DNA of 64,000 nucleotides, from positions 1 through 64,000 of the forward strand of contig JBKGHI010000006.1 of NCBI GenBank assembly GCA_046520405.1, written 5' to 3'. Of this stretch, positions 46,840 through 55,443 are shown in pieces. The notes beneath the pieces are model-generated. The model saw only the letters and a list, made by a program, of their open reading frames with translations, did no database searches and was not told the DNA's origin. The translations under genes and the position numbers were made by a program. The stretch comes from Myxococcus sp046520405 (GTDB lineage Bacteria; Myxococcota; Myxococcia; Myxococcales; Myxococcaceae). Within the stretch, counting starts at the first letter, position 1. Each line of letters begins with the position of its first letter.

Positions 46840-46841
46840 GG

Positions 46842-47207
46842 TCAGCCGCCCTCTCCGACAGGCACCCCGGCGCCACGCTCGCGGAGCAGCTCCTCGAGCA
46901 TGGCCTCCCGCTCGGATGGGAACGTGTCCCGGCCGAAGATGGGGCGCTTGCCGCCACGCATTCGCAGGTCGAAGCCGTCGCCCATGCACCAGGCCGCGGC
47001 CACGAAGAGTGCCGCGCCCCGCTGGCTCAGCAGCCCATACTGTTCGGCCTTGCCGACCTGCGAGTGAATGAACCCGGTGAGCTGCTCGGGCGCCATCCGC
47101 CGGGCGGCGGGGTAGTGGCTCCGGAGGAAGTCCGCGAGGACGGTTTCGTACCGCCGCCGGGACGCTTGCTGGAGAGCCTGCTTCTGTTCGTCACGAATGA
47201 TCAACAC
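46842..47207 (-). CDS. Small LIIRDEQ-type protein, possible secretion accessory
   Basis: 121 aa, soluble, helical. It begins (GTG 47207) MLIIRDEQKQALQQASRRRY, followed by ETVLADFLRSHYPAARRMAP and a helix with GLLSQRGAALFVAAAWCMGD-GFD. From memory, short proteins opening with this LIIRDEQ pattern are common beside type VI secretion (VgrG/PAAR) cargo genes; no such gene is in the window. The stop is 2 bp before the start of the giant gene, so they form one translation unit. Inferred to be an adaptor or chaperone for that protein. An upstream in-frame extension to 47465 is Arg/Pro-rich and unlikely. Confidence 0.65.
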   Translation of the reverse strand: MLIIRDEQKQALQQASRRRYETVLADFLRSHYPAARRMAPEQLTGFIHSQVGKAEQYGLLSQRGAALFVAAAWCMGDGFDLRMRGGKRPIFGRDTFPSEREAMLEELLRERGAGVPVGEGG

Positions 47208-47359
47208 GGGAGCGCCTTCGCCGGACACCGCATCCGTCGCCCAGCATAGACGACCGAGCGGCCAGGCGGGACCGTGCAGACAGGAGGCCGGCTGTGCGCT
47301 CTCCCTGTTACCCGGATTGCGAGGAAAGGACGCGCCCTGGTGCCGCGCGTGGCGGCTGC

Positions 47360-47623
47360 TCACGGCTGCTCGACATCCCGGGGGAGCTGGCTCTGCGCTT
47401 CGGCCTTCCGCTTCCGCTCCGTCACGCGGCCCATCGTGCGGACGATGCGGGCGCGAGGAGGGCATGGGCTGAAGCGGGGGCGCGCCTCCGCGATGATGCG
47501 GAAGGAGCGTTCGTTGTCCTGTAGCGCCGAGGAGCTGACCACCCCGATGGGGCGGGACTCCCCGGACTTCAGCGTCAACAGAGACGGGAAGAAGACCAGG
47601 TCCTGCGTCGGCGTGAGCGACAT
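47360..47623 (-). pseudogene. Periplasmic fimbrial chaperone relic B
   Basis: 87-codon frame: SLTPTQDLVFFPSLLTLKSG, ESRPIGVVSSSALQDNERSF, RIIAEARPRFSPCP, then an unrelated basic tail. This is the N-terminal strand region of a PapD-like chaperone without signal peptide or second domain. It follows the SCPU gene as in chaperone-usher operons and parallels relic A. Confidence 0.52.
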
Positions 47624-47725
47624 GCGCCCTGCTTCGTCCTGGACTCAGGTGGGAATTCCAGGGCGGCCGTCATCCTCAGGCCGCCAGTCCAGAAGACGGT
47701 GACGCAGGTGTTGTCGCTCTCCGAA

Positions 47726-48265
47726 TCAGAACGTGATGGTGGCGACGACGGTGTCGTTGTAGGTGCCAGGGGGGACGTTCTGGCCGCGCGGAACCGTGCC
47801 GTACACCAGCACGGGGACAGGCAGGCCCGTACCGAGGAACGCGAGGGCCGTGGTGGAGGTGTTGCCCCACACGACGACCCGGGTGACGTCCTGGTACAGG
47901 CTGTACGCGAGGTAGTCCGCCGAGCCCGTGTTGCGCATCCGGCGCAGCGGCGCCGCTTCGGTCGAGCCCGCGGCCGGGTGCAGACCCTGGCCCAGGGTGA
48001 TGATGGCGGGGCGGAGCAGGGTGCACTGCACGCTCAGCGTGCCCGTACCGAACAGGTCGACGCCCGTCGCGGAGTTGACGAGGATGGGGTCGTACGTGCC
48101 GAAGTTCAGCGTACCGCCGCCGATGCCGGAGCCGATGCTGCAGTCTCCGCCGACGTTGGCGGTGACGTTCAGGTTGGCGGTGGCAGTGGCGGCCTCCGCC
48201 GACGAGAAGGTCGCAAGGGCCGCGGCGGCGGTGACGGCGGCAACGGCAGTCTTGATAGCGTTCAT
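47726..48265 (-). CDS. Spore-coat-U (SCPU) domain protein, copy B
   Basis: 179 aa with the same architecture as the copy at 21698: signal peptide (MNAIKTAVAAVTAAAALATF, cleavage after AEA), SCPU domain from TATANLNVTANVGGDCSIGS, Cys pair (DCSIGS, SVQCTLL) and final strand GTYNDTVVATITF. Differences are scattered and mostly conservative (about 20 residues), so both copies appear under selection. ATG 48265. It lies on the strand opposite to copy A, 25.5 kb away. Confidence 0.9.
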   Translation of the reverse strand: MNAIKTAVAAVTAAAALATFSSAEAATATANLNVTANVGGDCSIGSGIGGGTLNFGTYDPILVNSATGVDLFGTGTLSVQCTLLRPAIITLGQGLHPAAGSTEAAPLRRMRNTGSADYLAYSLYQDVTRVVVWGNTSTTALAFLGTGLPVPVLVYGTVPRGQNVPPGTYNDTVVATITF

Positions 48266-48861
48266 GGACAATGCTCCATCGAGCGGCCGGTTGATTCCGG
48301 CGGCGGCGGCGCATTGCAACGGGCTCGCCAGCCAATGAGCCGTCCTCCGCCCTCTCCCTCCGTCGCGGGTCATGCACACGCCCGCGGTGCGCTCGGAGGC
48401 AATACACGAATGCGGTTGCTGGTTTGGTTTCAGGGCAAGACACATACATGCCCCTGAAGGGAGCCATCAAGGGAGGAGCGGACAGGCGCCAGGGCCAGGC
48501 GAATCCGTTGGCACGCGGATTCCAAGGGCGGTGACTGTCCAGTCGGGAGAACTCCGATTCCTTGGCAAGAGAGAAAAATGCCCACGGCGGGGACCCCTCG
48601 CGATTCCATGCGCAGTGGCGTCCAGCCAATGACACCGGCTTGCCGCCGCTGAATGGAAGTGCGCCGCCGAACTCGTTCCGTGTTGTGGGACAGGCGGCCG
48701 AGCAGGGCACGCTCAGGCCACCTTCGTCCCGCAGCGGCGGCCTCCGAGGAACTCCTCCACGCCTCAGTCAGGCATTGTGTTATTGCAAGTAATGCGGCGG
48801 CCTGGGTGGAGTCGGGTGGGACGGCCGCCGGTCGCTCCTGTGCAGTGAGCAGTCAGCAGCG

Positions 48862-49128
48862 CTACTGGCAGCCCACTGGCTCGTTGCAGGAGTACGTCAC
48901 CGACACGCCCATGCTGAATCCAGCATTGGGGCCCGGCCCCGCCGGGCTGCACGACATCAGGCCGCGGGTGATGTTGCAGCCGCCCGCGAGGCACGACGTG
49001 GTGATGTGCGTGTCCGCCAGTTTGTTCGCCGCGTCATTCCCGTCCGCGACGGGAGCTCCACACGCGGCCGCTCCGACGAAAAGGGAAACCACCACACTGC
49101 GCCACAGCATGCGGTTCAGGTCGGCCAT
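48862..49128 (-). CDS. Small Cys-rich lipoprotein, unknown
   Basis: 88 aa. Hydrophobic signal with lipobox VGAAACGAP (Cys at residue 23), mature part of about 65 residues with four Cys (TSCLAGGCNITRGLMSCSPA and a final YSCNEPVGC). No domain recognised. ATG 49128, alternative 49110. Similar in size and style to the small lipoprotein at 61682. Confidence 0.6.
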   Translation of the reverse strand: MADLNRMLWRSVVVSLFVGAAACGAPVADGNDAANKLADTHITTSCLAGGCNITRGLMSCSPAGPGPNAGFSMGVSVTYSCNEPVGCQ

Positions 49129-49375
49129 GCTTTGGAGACTAGGACTGACCGGCAAACACTGACAATCCGATAGGGAATGGCCACGCGGAGGAGTCCCAGA
49201 AGCGAACAGCAGTGGAGGGAGACGTGCGACCGACGCCATTGGACGACAGGTACGGCATGCGTCGCTGGCGAGCCAGGAGTATGCTTTGCCTTCTTTAAAT
49301 GGAGTCGTTGGTGCGACGGACCGGGGTTGCCGTGGAGAATCTCCGGGATGCGGCCCACGGGAAAGGCGTCAGGGA

Positions 49376-49627
49376 ATGATGGCGAGCCATGTGGTCGCCG
49401 GGAGTGTCGCCCTCGTTGCCGGGGTGGCCGCCATGGCCAGCCGCAAGGGCGGCAGCTTGCATCTCCTCGCCGGTCAGGCGTTCACGGTGGCAATGCTGCT
49501 GATGGCGGTGCCCGGCGGCGCAATCGGGCTGCGCGGCGCGTACTCGCCTGAGTCCTGGTCACATGCCGAGCCGCCGGCTGAGCTCCGCCGGCACAGGATA
49601 GACGGCCTCGGGCGGCAGCAGCCGTGA
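49376..49627 (+). pseudogene. DUF2306-like membrane protein, truncated (copy B)
   Basis: MMASHVVAGSVALVAGVAAM, ASRKGGSLHLLAGQAFTVAM, LLMAVPGGAIGL: clearly paralogous to 16001, including the bases before the start (AAAGGCGTCAGGGAATGATGGCGAGCCA versus AAAGGAGTCAGGCGATGATGGCGATCCA differ at few positions). Homology ends near 49540 where the frame runs into the 3' end of the converging DUF4291 gene, so the C-terminal half is lost. Confidence 0.48.
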
Positions 49628-50149
49628 GGCCTGCTCCGCGCGTCCGGAGTCCAGGTGCTTGCGCAGCTTCTGCACCAGGGGCGTCAAGTCCGTGATGGAG
49701 ACAATCCATTCATCCACGAAGCGCTGGATGATGGCGCGGCCCAAGCCCACCTGGATGCTGTCATGGGGGAGCCCAGCGCCACGCAGCGTGCGCTCGGGGT
49801 CCCACTGAACATGGACAGGCGCGGCGTCGAAGGCCGTGCGCCACGCCTCCGGTGAGCCGTGGGCCTTCGGCTCGAAGGCGGTGAGAACCCCGAGCCGCAG
49901 GGCAGCCTCCCAGCCACCGCGGTGGATGCGCACCGCGAGCGTCCGCTCCTGTCCACTCTTGCGGCCCCAGTTGGAGCGGTGCATGAGCCACAGGAAGCTG
50001 GGTTTTATCCAGGTCATCCGCCCGGTGGAGAAGGGCGGACCGAACTTCTGTCGCGCCACCGCCACGTCCGCGATGGCATCCGGATAAGCCTGATACATCA
50101 CGATGGAGGTCCGGTCGAAGTCGGAACGGACCTCTCGCTGCGCGCTCAT
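49559..50149 (-). CDS. DUF4291 family protein
   Basis: 196 aa, soluble. SIVMYQAYPDAIADVAVARQ, then MTWIKPSFLWLMHRSNWGRK and QERTLAVRIHR are the family core; a C-terminal segment IVSITDLTPLVQKLRKHLDS is also typical. Function of DUF4291 is unknown. ATG 50149 (MSAQREVRSDFDRT); an in-frame extension upstream is unconserved in character. Confidence 0.85.
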   Translation of the reverse strand: MSAQREVRSDFDRTSIVMYQAYPDAIADVAVARQKFGPPFSTGRMTWIKPSFLWLMHRSNWGRKSGQERTLAVRIHRGGWEAALRLGVLTAFEPKAHGSPEAWRTAFDAAPVHVQWDPERTLRGAGLPHDSIQVGLGRAIIQRFVDEWIVSITDLTPLVQKLRKHLDSGRAEQASRLLPPEAVYPVPAELSRRLGM

Positions 50150-50227
50150 GGCTGCTCCTGATATCACCCGCGGATAGACGCCTTCCACGAAGACCGTGCC
50201 ATCGCGGCCCGATGGTCCACCCACACC

Positions 50228-51574
50228 ATGTCGCCGTCCTATCGAGTCCACGGCATGTTCCTCCCGCTCATCATCGCCTGCTGTGCCGCCCTGAGCGCGG
50301 CGCCTGCCGCGGCCTGTCCGTCAGGGGCGCTGGACCCGAGACAGGCGCGCGAAGACCTGGAGTTGGCCATCTCCGCCGTGGAAGCGGCGATGCCAGACCT
50401 CTACTGGAGGCAGCGTCCGCGCGAATGGGCTCGGCGCAAGGCTCAGGCTCGCGCGCTCGTGGAGAAGGCCACGACGGAAGAGGCGCTGTTCCGCGCACTG
50501 CGTCCGCTGCTCGCCGGGATTGGAGAGGGCCATCTATCGGTCTCGCGTAGCTCGGGCATGAACTGTCGCTACCGCGAGCATGCACGGCTCTTTCCCTTGG
50601 ACCTCCTGTGGCGGGACGACGGGATGTTCGTCACGGCTGGGTATGGCGTGGCCTCGGACATTCCTCCCGGAACGCGCCTGCTCTCCATCAACGGAGAGGG
50701 GCGCAAGGCGCTCCTGGCCGAGATGATGCGCGCCAGCCCACATGATGGCCTCATTGAAACCGGTGTGATGCGGGATCGCGGAGGCGCCGGCTATGCCCGG
50801 GTCCGCTGGTGGCTGCGCGGCGATGAAGCGGGCTACGACGTCCAGTTGCGCTTCCCTGATGGGAAGGCCGTGCGTCGCCGCCTCAAGCCCGTCACCGTCG
50901 CGACCCGGCCGCCACCGCCAGATGACGCCTCTCCGCTCGCCACGCTGCGCTGGGTGGATGGATGACACCACGGCCTCCCTCCATGTCCCGACCTTCAGCA
51001 ACCGGCGGCACCGGGAGGCCGGCGCGGCCTTCGAGCCCACGACACGCGCCCACTTCGAGGCGCTCGCGGCACGCAACGCACGAAACCTGATTCTGGACCT
51101 GCGTGACAATGGGGGTGGCTCGGAGCCCAATGAGAGCATCCTCTTCTCCCACCTGGTCGCGGAGCCCCTTCGGAAATACGCGTCGGTCCGCACGCGCCCC
51201 CCGTCTTCGACGGCAGGCTGGTGGTGCTGGCGGGCGGTGCGACGTTCTCAGGAGGCGCGGAGCTGTCCTCCATGCTCCGCGCCACGGAGCGCGGCCTCTT
51301 TGTCGGCGAGGAGGTGGGGGGCACCTACGGCGGCAACACGAGCGGCTACAAGTGGGACCTCGTCCTGCCTCACTCGGGAATGGAGCTTGGCATCCCTTTG
51401 TTCGCCTTCCGCTTCGTCTGGTCCGAGCCTCAACCCCACCGGGGCGTGATGCCTCACTGCGCCGTCCAACCCTCGGTGGGCGAGCAGCGCGTCGAGAACG
51501 ACGCCGCGTACCGCATCGCGGTACAGGCGCTCCGGCGGCCATGGACCCAACCCTCGCGTCGCGTGTGTCCTTGA
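50228..51574 (+). pseudogene. Secreted S41-family (tail-specific-type) peptidase, two frameshifts
   Basis: Three reading frames join to about 447 aa. Frame 1 (50228-50965): signal peptide (LIIACCAALSAAPAAA), helical entry LDPRQAREDLELAISAVEAA and PDZ-like GVASDIPPGTRLLSINGEG. Shift near 50960 (TGGATGGATG). Frame 2: TASLHVPTFSNRRHREAGAA, NLILDLRDNGGGSEPNESIL, the S41 LDLRxNxGG motif. Shift near 51205 in a run of six C. Frame 3 (to 51574): GRLVVLAGGATFSGGAELSS with the nucleophile Ser, and GLFVGEEVGGTYGGNTSGY. Restoring one base at each site rebuilds a normal peptidase. As read it is inactive. Confidence 0.78.
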
Positions 51575-51706
51575 CGTGATGGCCAGTCCGGGCCGGATGT
51601 CGCTCGCACTCGTGACGAGGGCGCCCCGATGCGATGGCTCCGTGCTGGCCTCTGAGTCGAGGCCAGCTTGGCAGGCCGCATGGCGGCGGCCGGGACCTCC
51701 AGTGGA

Positions 51707-52390
51707 TTACTGCTGGGTGATGAGCTCGACGTACTCCTCCGCGGAGATGGAGTTCCTCCACTTGGAGGAGAACCCCAGCGCGTGCTGCGGGTTCACCACG
51801 CGGGGCGCGGCCGTCTTCGCCACGTCCAGGCGGGTGATTTCATTCTGGAACAGGTCCAGGACCAGGCCGAACTGCTTCGCGGTGAGGTAGGCCCGGTTCA
51901 TGACCTTCTCCACCATGTCCTCTCGCGTCAGCTCGTTCCTGGTGCTCTTGAGGGACTGCATGAAGCCGAGGAAGGTCTCCGCGTCCATCGCGTAATGGCC
52001 GTGGCGCTGCAGGGTGCAGCCCGGGTCCTGGTTCGTTCCGCAGTCGCGGTAGGCGGGCTCGGGGGCGTGCCGCACGGGCTGGACGGGGGCCTCGCGCGGC
52101 GCGACCTCCTCGCGATGCTCACGGCGCTCCCTGCGCTCGTGCCGCTCATGCCGCTCGTGCGACTGCTGAGTCCCGGTCCCCGACACCTTGAGCTCCATGT
52201 GGGCGCCGCCACCGCGAATCTCCATGTTGACGTCCGCGGCATCGCCATCCGGCGACGCGCCCTCCACGGTGATGCTGGTTGACGGCATGCCCATGTCATC
52301 GGCCTGGATGTTCATCCCGACGTTTTGTGCGAAGGCGGAGGAGGCGGCGAACAGGGATGAGGCAACCACTGCGCGAGCAATCGAGTTCAT
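51707..52390 (-). CDS. Secreted DUF4476 protein with His/Arg/Glu linker
   Basis: 227 aa. Signal peptide (MNSIARAVVASSLFAASSAF, cleavage AFA-Q). Middle linker HERHERHERRERREHREE. The C-terminal 95 residues match DUF4476: AMDAETFLGFMQSLKSTRNE, MVEKVMNRAYLTAKQFGLVL, LFQNEITRLDVAKTAAPRVV and a final FSSKWRNSISAEEYVE. DUF4476 is often found at the C-terminus of secreted myxobacterial and Bacteroidetes proteins; function unknown. The His-rich linker might bind metal. Confidence 0.82.
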   Translation of the reverse strand: MNSIARAVVASSLFAASSAFAQNVGMNIQADDMGMPSTSITVEGASPDGDAADVNMEIRGGGAHMELKVSGTGTQQSHERHERHERRERREHREEVAPREAPVQPVRHAPEPAYRDCGTNQDPGCTLQRHGHYAMDAETFLGFMQSLKSTRNELTREDMVEKVMNRAYLTAKQFGLVLDLFQNEITRLDVAKTAAPRVVNPQHALGFSSKWRNSISAEEYVELITQQ

Positions 52391-52651
52391 CGAACTTCTT
52401 CTTTCTGTGGGAGAGGCCGGTGGGCCCGTTGGGGTGCGAGGGAGTCCGTTACCGACTGGCTCACCTGGACGCGTTGTAGGGGCGATTATTCACGGCCCGC
52501 GCCCCATCGTTGCCATGTTCATGCCGTCCTCCCTCTGAGTCTGGGAGAGCACGGAGGCCCTCCTTGACTGGAAGAGGCAGGCCGGACGGCGCTGTTGCAC
52601 GAAATCAGCCTTCGCCCTTCAAAGTGAAGTCCACCGGCCGTCGCTTGACCA

Positions 52652-52671
52652 TTATTACCAACCAGTAATAA
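52652..52671 (+). promoter_or_regulatory. Operator-like palindrome before TrmB-type regulator
   Basis: TTATTAC-CAACCA-GTAATAA, perfect 7-bp arms and 6-bp spacer, ending 10 bp before the start codon at 52682. It is strikingly A/T-rich in a GC-rich genome. The position fits an autoregulatory site at which the regulator blocks transcription or translation initiation of its own operon. Confidence 0.7.
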
Positions 52672-52681
52672 CAATTCCGCC

Positions 52682-53518
52682 ATGGACGCGGATGAAGGGC
52701 TGGTGGCCCTTGGGTTCACCGAGGTCGAGGCACGGGTGTACTGCGAGCTGCTTAAGGGGGCGCCCGCCACCGGGTACCGGCTCGCGCAGGCACTGGGGAA
52801 GGCGCCTCCGAGCATCTACCAGGCGCTTGCCTCGCTCGAACACAAGGGGGCGGTGCTCGTCGAGGAGGGCGAGCCCCGCTCCTTCCGGCCGGTGCCCCCG
52901 GACGAGGTGCTCACGGCGCTCCAGCGTGGCTTCGAGACGCGCAGGCGCGAGGCCGAGGACGCGCTGCGCAAGCTTCACACCCCGGTGCAGGACGACCGCA
53001 TCTACCACCTCAAGAGCCACGCGCAGGTGATGGAGCGCGCGCGGGCGATGATTGCCGGCGCCACCGAGCGGCTGCTCTTCGACCTCTTTCCGCCGCCCCT
53101 CCTGGCGCTCACCCCGGCGCTCACGGAAGCGAGCGCCCGGCGCGTCTCCATCGCCGGGCTTGTCTATGACGAGCCTCCCAAGGCGCCCTTCGTCAGCGTG
53201 CGCTCGTCCAGCGCGGACTTCGTCCGGGAGCGTTGGCCGGGCGCGCAACTCACGCTCGTGGTGGATGCCCGCGAGTTCCTGGTGGCGCTGCTCACGCCGG
53301 ATGGCACGGGTGTCACGCAGGCCATCTGGAGCGACAGCGTCTATCTCTCCTGTCTGCAACACAGCGGGCTGGCCGCCGAGATTCAGTTGAGCGCGCCGCC
53401 GTCCGCGCGCACGCGGCTGGCGCGGTCCTTCTCCCTCACGACTTCAAGTCCCCCGGGGCTGCGCCAGCTCGTCGGACAACAACCTCCTTCCTCTTCCAAG
53501 CGCGGAGACACCCCATGA
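52682..53518 (+). CDS. TrmB-family transcriptional regulator
   Basis: 278 aa. N-terminal winged HTH of TrmB type: DEGLVALGFTEVEARVYCEL, then APATGYRLAQALGKAPPSIY and QALASLEHKGAVLVEEGEPR. After a coiled-coil linker (RREAEDALRKLH) the C-terminal domain has an HKD-like phospholipase-D fold pattern (AQVMERARAMIAGATERLLF) without clear catalytic residues, as in many TrmB-like regulators. Its stop overlaps the start of the protease gene (ATGA), so both form one operon, probably controlled through the palindrome at 52652. Confidence 0.85.
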   Translation: MDADEGLVALGFTEVEARVYCELLKGAPATGYRLAQALGKAPPSIYQALASLEHKGAVLVEEGEPRSFRPVPPDEVLTALQRGFETRRREAEDALRKLHTPVQDDRIYHLKSHAQVMERARAMIAGATERLLFDLFPPPLLALTPALTEASARRVSIAGLVYDEPPKAPFVSVRSSSADFVRERWPGAQLTLVVDAREFLVALLTPDGTGVTQAIWSDSVYLSCLQHSGLAAEIQLSAPPSARTRLARSFSLTTSSPPGLRQLVGQQPPSSSKRGDTP

Positions 53519-55344
53519 GAGCCCTCATCGCGTTCTTGATGTCCCTGTCCTTGCTGCTTGTCCCTTCTGGCGCCCGGGCAGACGCGCTGAAGCCGCTCCT
53601 CGCGCGCCACCTCGCGTGGCGTGGTGGGGACGCCTTCGAGCGTCTGGAAAGCATCCACGTGAAAGGTACGTCCGAGGCAGCCGGACTCCAGGGCCCGATG
53701 GAGTCCTGGAGCCTCCGGGAGGGGCGGGCACGCCGGGATACGGACTACGGCGTGGTGCGTGAGTCGATGGGCATCACCCCTGAGGACGGTTGGAAGCTGA
53801 ACGCGAGCGGGCAGGTTGAAGACGCCTCGCCCACCGACGCGCGCGATGTCCGGCACCAGGTGGCGCTCGACTTCGGGACGGCGCTGCGAGGGGGCGCTGG
53901 CGCGACGCTCGCGCTGCAGCCCGACGAGCAACGCGACGGCCGTGCCTGGAAGGTGGTCCGCGTCACCTTCGGCGACGAGGACCTCTACGACCTGTTCCTC
54001 AACGACGCCGACGGCGCCCTCCACGGCCTGCGCATCCGCGAGAACAACGTCACCCGATTCGTGCGGCTGGGAGACTGGCGCCAGGTCCAGGGGGTGCGCA
54101 TGCCCTTCCTGGAGGAGGTGCTTGACGACAACCCAGACGCCAACGTGCGAACGGTGGTGGAGGCGCTGGAGCTGAATGTGATGATTCCACCGGCCGTCTT
54201 CGAGCGCCCTCAGGACGTCCGCAAGGCGAGCTTCGCGAACGGTCGTCACAGCACAGGCTTCATCCCCTTCGAGTTCTTCGACGAGAACCGCGTCTACATT
54301 CCAGCGCAGGTGAATGGCAAAGCGACGCAGGTGCTTCTGGACAGCGGCGCCGAGATGACGGTGATTGACACGGCATATGCGCGCGAGTTGGGACTGAAGA
54401 CGCAGGGGCAGCTCGCGGCCGTTGGCAGCGGTGGGCAGGCGCAGGCCCAGCTCGCTGGCGGCGTGGACATCACCCTGGGCAACCTGCGGCTGACAGGGCT
54501 GACGGTCGCCATCATCGACCTGTCCGAGGTCGCGAGGTTGGTGGGCCACCCGCTGCCCGTCATCCTGGGGAAGGAGGCCTTCAACCAGCTCGTCGTGGAC
54601 GTGGACTTCCCGAACCGGCGCGTCGCCTTCCATGAGGCGTCCCACTTCAAGGCTCCGCCGCGAGCGGTGCGACTCCCGCTGGTGGAATCCGCGGGCGGGC
54701 AACGCGCCGTCGAAATCTCCATTGAAGGCCGTCCCCCCATTCCGGTGCTGTTCGACGTGGGCAACGGCGGAGCGCTCTCGCTCTTTCCCGCCTACTGGCA
54801 GCAAGCGGGGCTGCTCACGGGAAGGCGCAGCTCCAAGACGTTGTCCGGAGCCGTGGGCGGACTCAGGGAGCGCGACGTGGCGACGCTGAAGAGCATCCAA
54901 CTGGCGGGCATCACCCTGAAGAACGTGCCCACGGTGTTCGACGACGCGGGCAAGAGTGTCTCCGCATCGGACCGGCTCCTCGGCAACCTGGGGCTCGCCG
55001 TCCTCGCCCGCTTCCGGATGATTACGGACTATGCGACGGACACGTTGATGCTGGTCCCCGATGACCGCGCGTTGCGGCAGTCCTTCCGCAAGGACCGCTC
55101 CGGCTTGATTGCCCTCCCCGCGGAGGGACGGCTCGTGGTGAAGCTGGTGGCCCCTGGGAGCCCCGCCGCAAGCTCGGGCTGGAAGGCGGGGGATGAAATC
55201 ATCGCCGTTGATGGAAAGCCCATTGGCGCTGGTGTCGCGGGCACGGAGCACTCGCGCTGGCGATACCGCGCGGCGGGGCAGGCGGTGGTGCTCACGTTGA
55301 AAGACGGCAGCAAGCGCCGGCTCACCTTGCGCGACTACTACTGA
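53515..55344 (+). CDS. Secreted retropepsin-like aspartyl protease with PDZ domain
   Basis: 609 aa. Signal peptide (MRALIAFLMSLSLLLVPSGA, cleavage near ARA-D). Residues 25-235 resemble a lipoprotein-carrier-like beta domain. Two aspartyl-protease halves follow: QVLLDSGAEMTVID (Asp276) and PVLFDVGNGGALSL (Asp414), with GNLRLTGLTVAIIDLS and ILGKEAFNQLVVDVDFPNRR between them. This is a pseudo-dimeric version of the single-domain retropepsin (gag-asp/PerP) family. A PDZ domain closes the protein (LVAPGSPAASSGWKAGDEII, AVDGKPI). The second half has Asp-Val-Gly in place of Asp-Ser/Thr-Gly, so activity may be altered. Confidence 0.82.
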   Translation: MRALIAFLMSLSLLLVPSGARADALKPLLARHLAWRGGDAFERLESIHVKGTSEAAGLQGPMESWSLREGRARRDTDYGVVRESMGITPEDGWKLNASGQVEDASPTDARDVRHQVALDFGTALRGGAGATLALQPDEQRDGRAWKVVRVTFGDEDLYDLFLNDADGALHGLRIRENNVTRFVRLGDWRQVQGVRMPFLEEVLDDNPDANVRTVVEALELNVMIPPAVFERPQDVRKASFANGRHSTGFIPFEFFDENRVYIPAQVNGKATQVLLDSGAEMTVIDTAYARELGLKTQGQLAAVGSGGQAQAQLAGGVDITLGNLRLTGLTVAIIDLSEVARLVGHPLPVILGKEAFNQLVVDVDFPNRRVAFHEASHFKAPPRAVRLPLVESAGGQRAVEISIEGRPPIPVLFDVGNGGALSLFPAYWQQAGLLTGRRSSKTLSGAVGGLRERDVATLKSIQLAGITLKNVPTVFDDAGKSVSASDRLLGNLGLAVLARFRMITDYATDTLMLVPDDRALRQSFRKDRSGLIALPAEGRLVVKLVAPGSPAASSGWKAGDEIIAVDGKPIGAGVAGTEHSRWRYRAAGQAVVLTLKDGSKRRLTLRDYY

Positions 55345-55368
55345 ATTGGGAGGAGCGGACGTCGCCGA

Positions 55369-55399
55369 GCCCGGCCTGGGTCCGATACCCAGGCCGGGC
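55369..55399. terminator. Bidirectional hairpin between convergent genes
   Basis: Perfect 13-bp stem (55369-55381 with 55387-55399) and 5-nt loop CCGAT, halfway between the stops of the retropepsin gene and the converging beta-propeller gene. No U-tract, but the stem is strong and position ideal for both strands. Confidence 0.6.
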
Positions 55400-55443
55400 A
55401 GCTGCGCCTGATTCAAACGTCCGGCGCACGGATTGCTGTCGAA

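Larger units (their letters stand above)
47300..48650 (-). repeat. Duplicated SCPU/chaperone segment, copy B
   Basis: Inverted counterpart of 21290-22560. The stretch 48266-48650 upstream of the SCPU gene has no gene I can support but is clearly homologous to the upstream flank of copy A, including a nearly identical final 60 bp before the ATG (GGAATCAACCGGCCGCTCGA). Conservation of the non-coding flank suggests a shared promoter or leader. The further 210 bp to 48861 hold nothing recognisable. Confidence 0.75.

Noticed and set aside
47676..48710. 344-codon minus-strand frame over the SCPU copy B
   Set aside because: Out of frame with the SCPU gene; it resembles the corresponding frame in copy A only because the DNA is duplicated.
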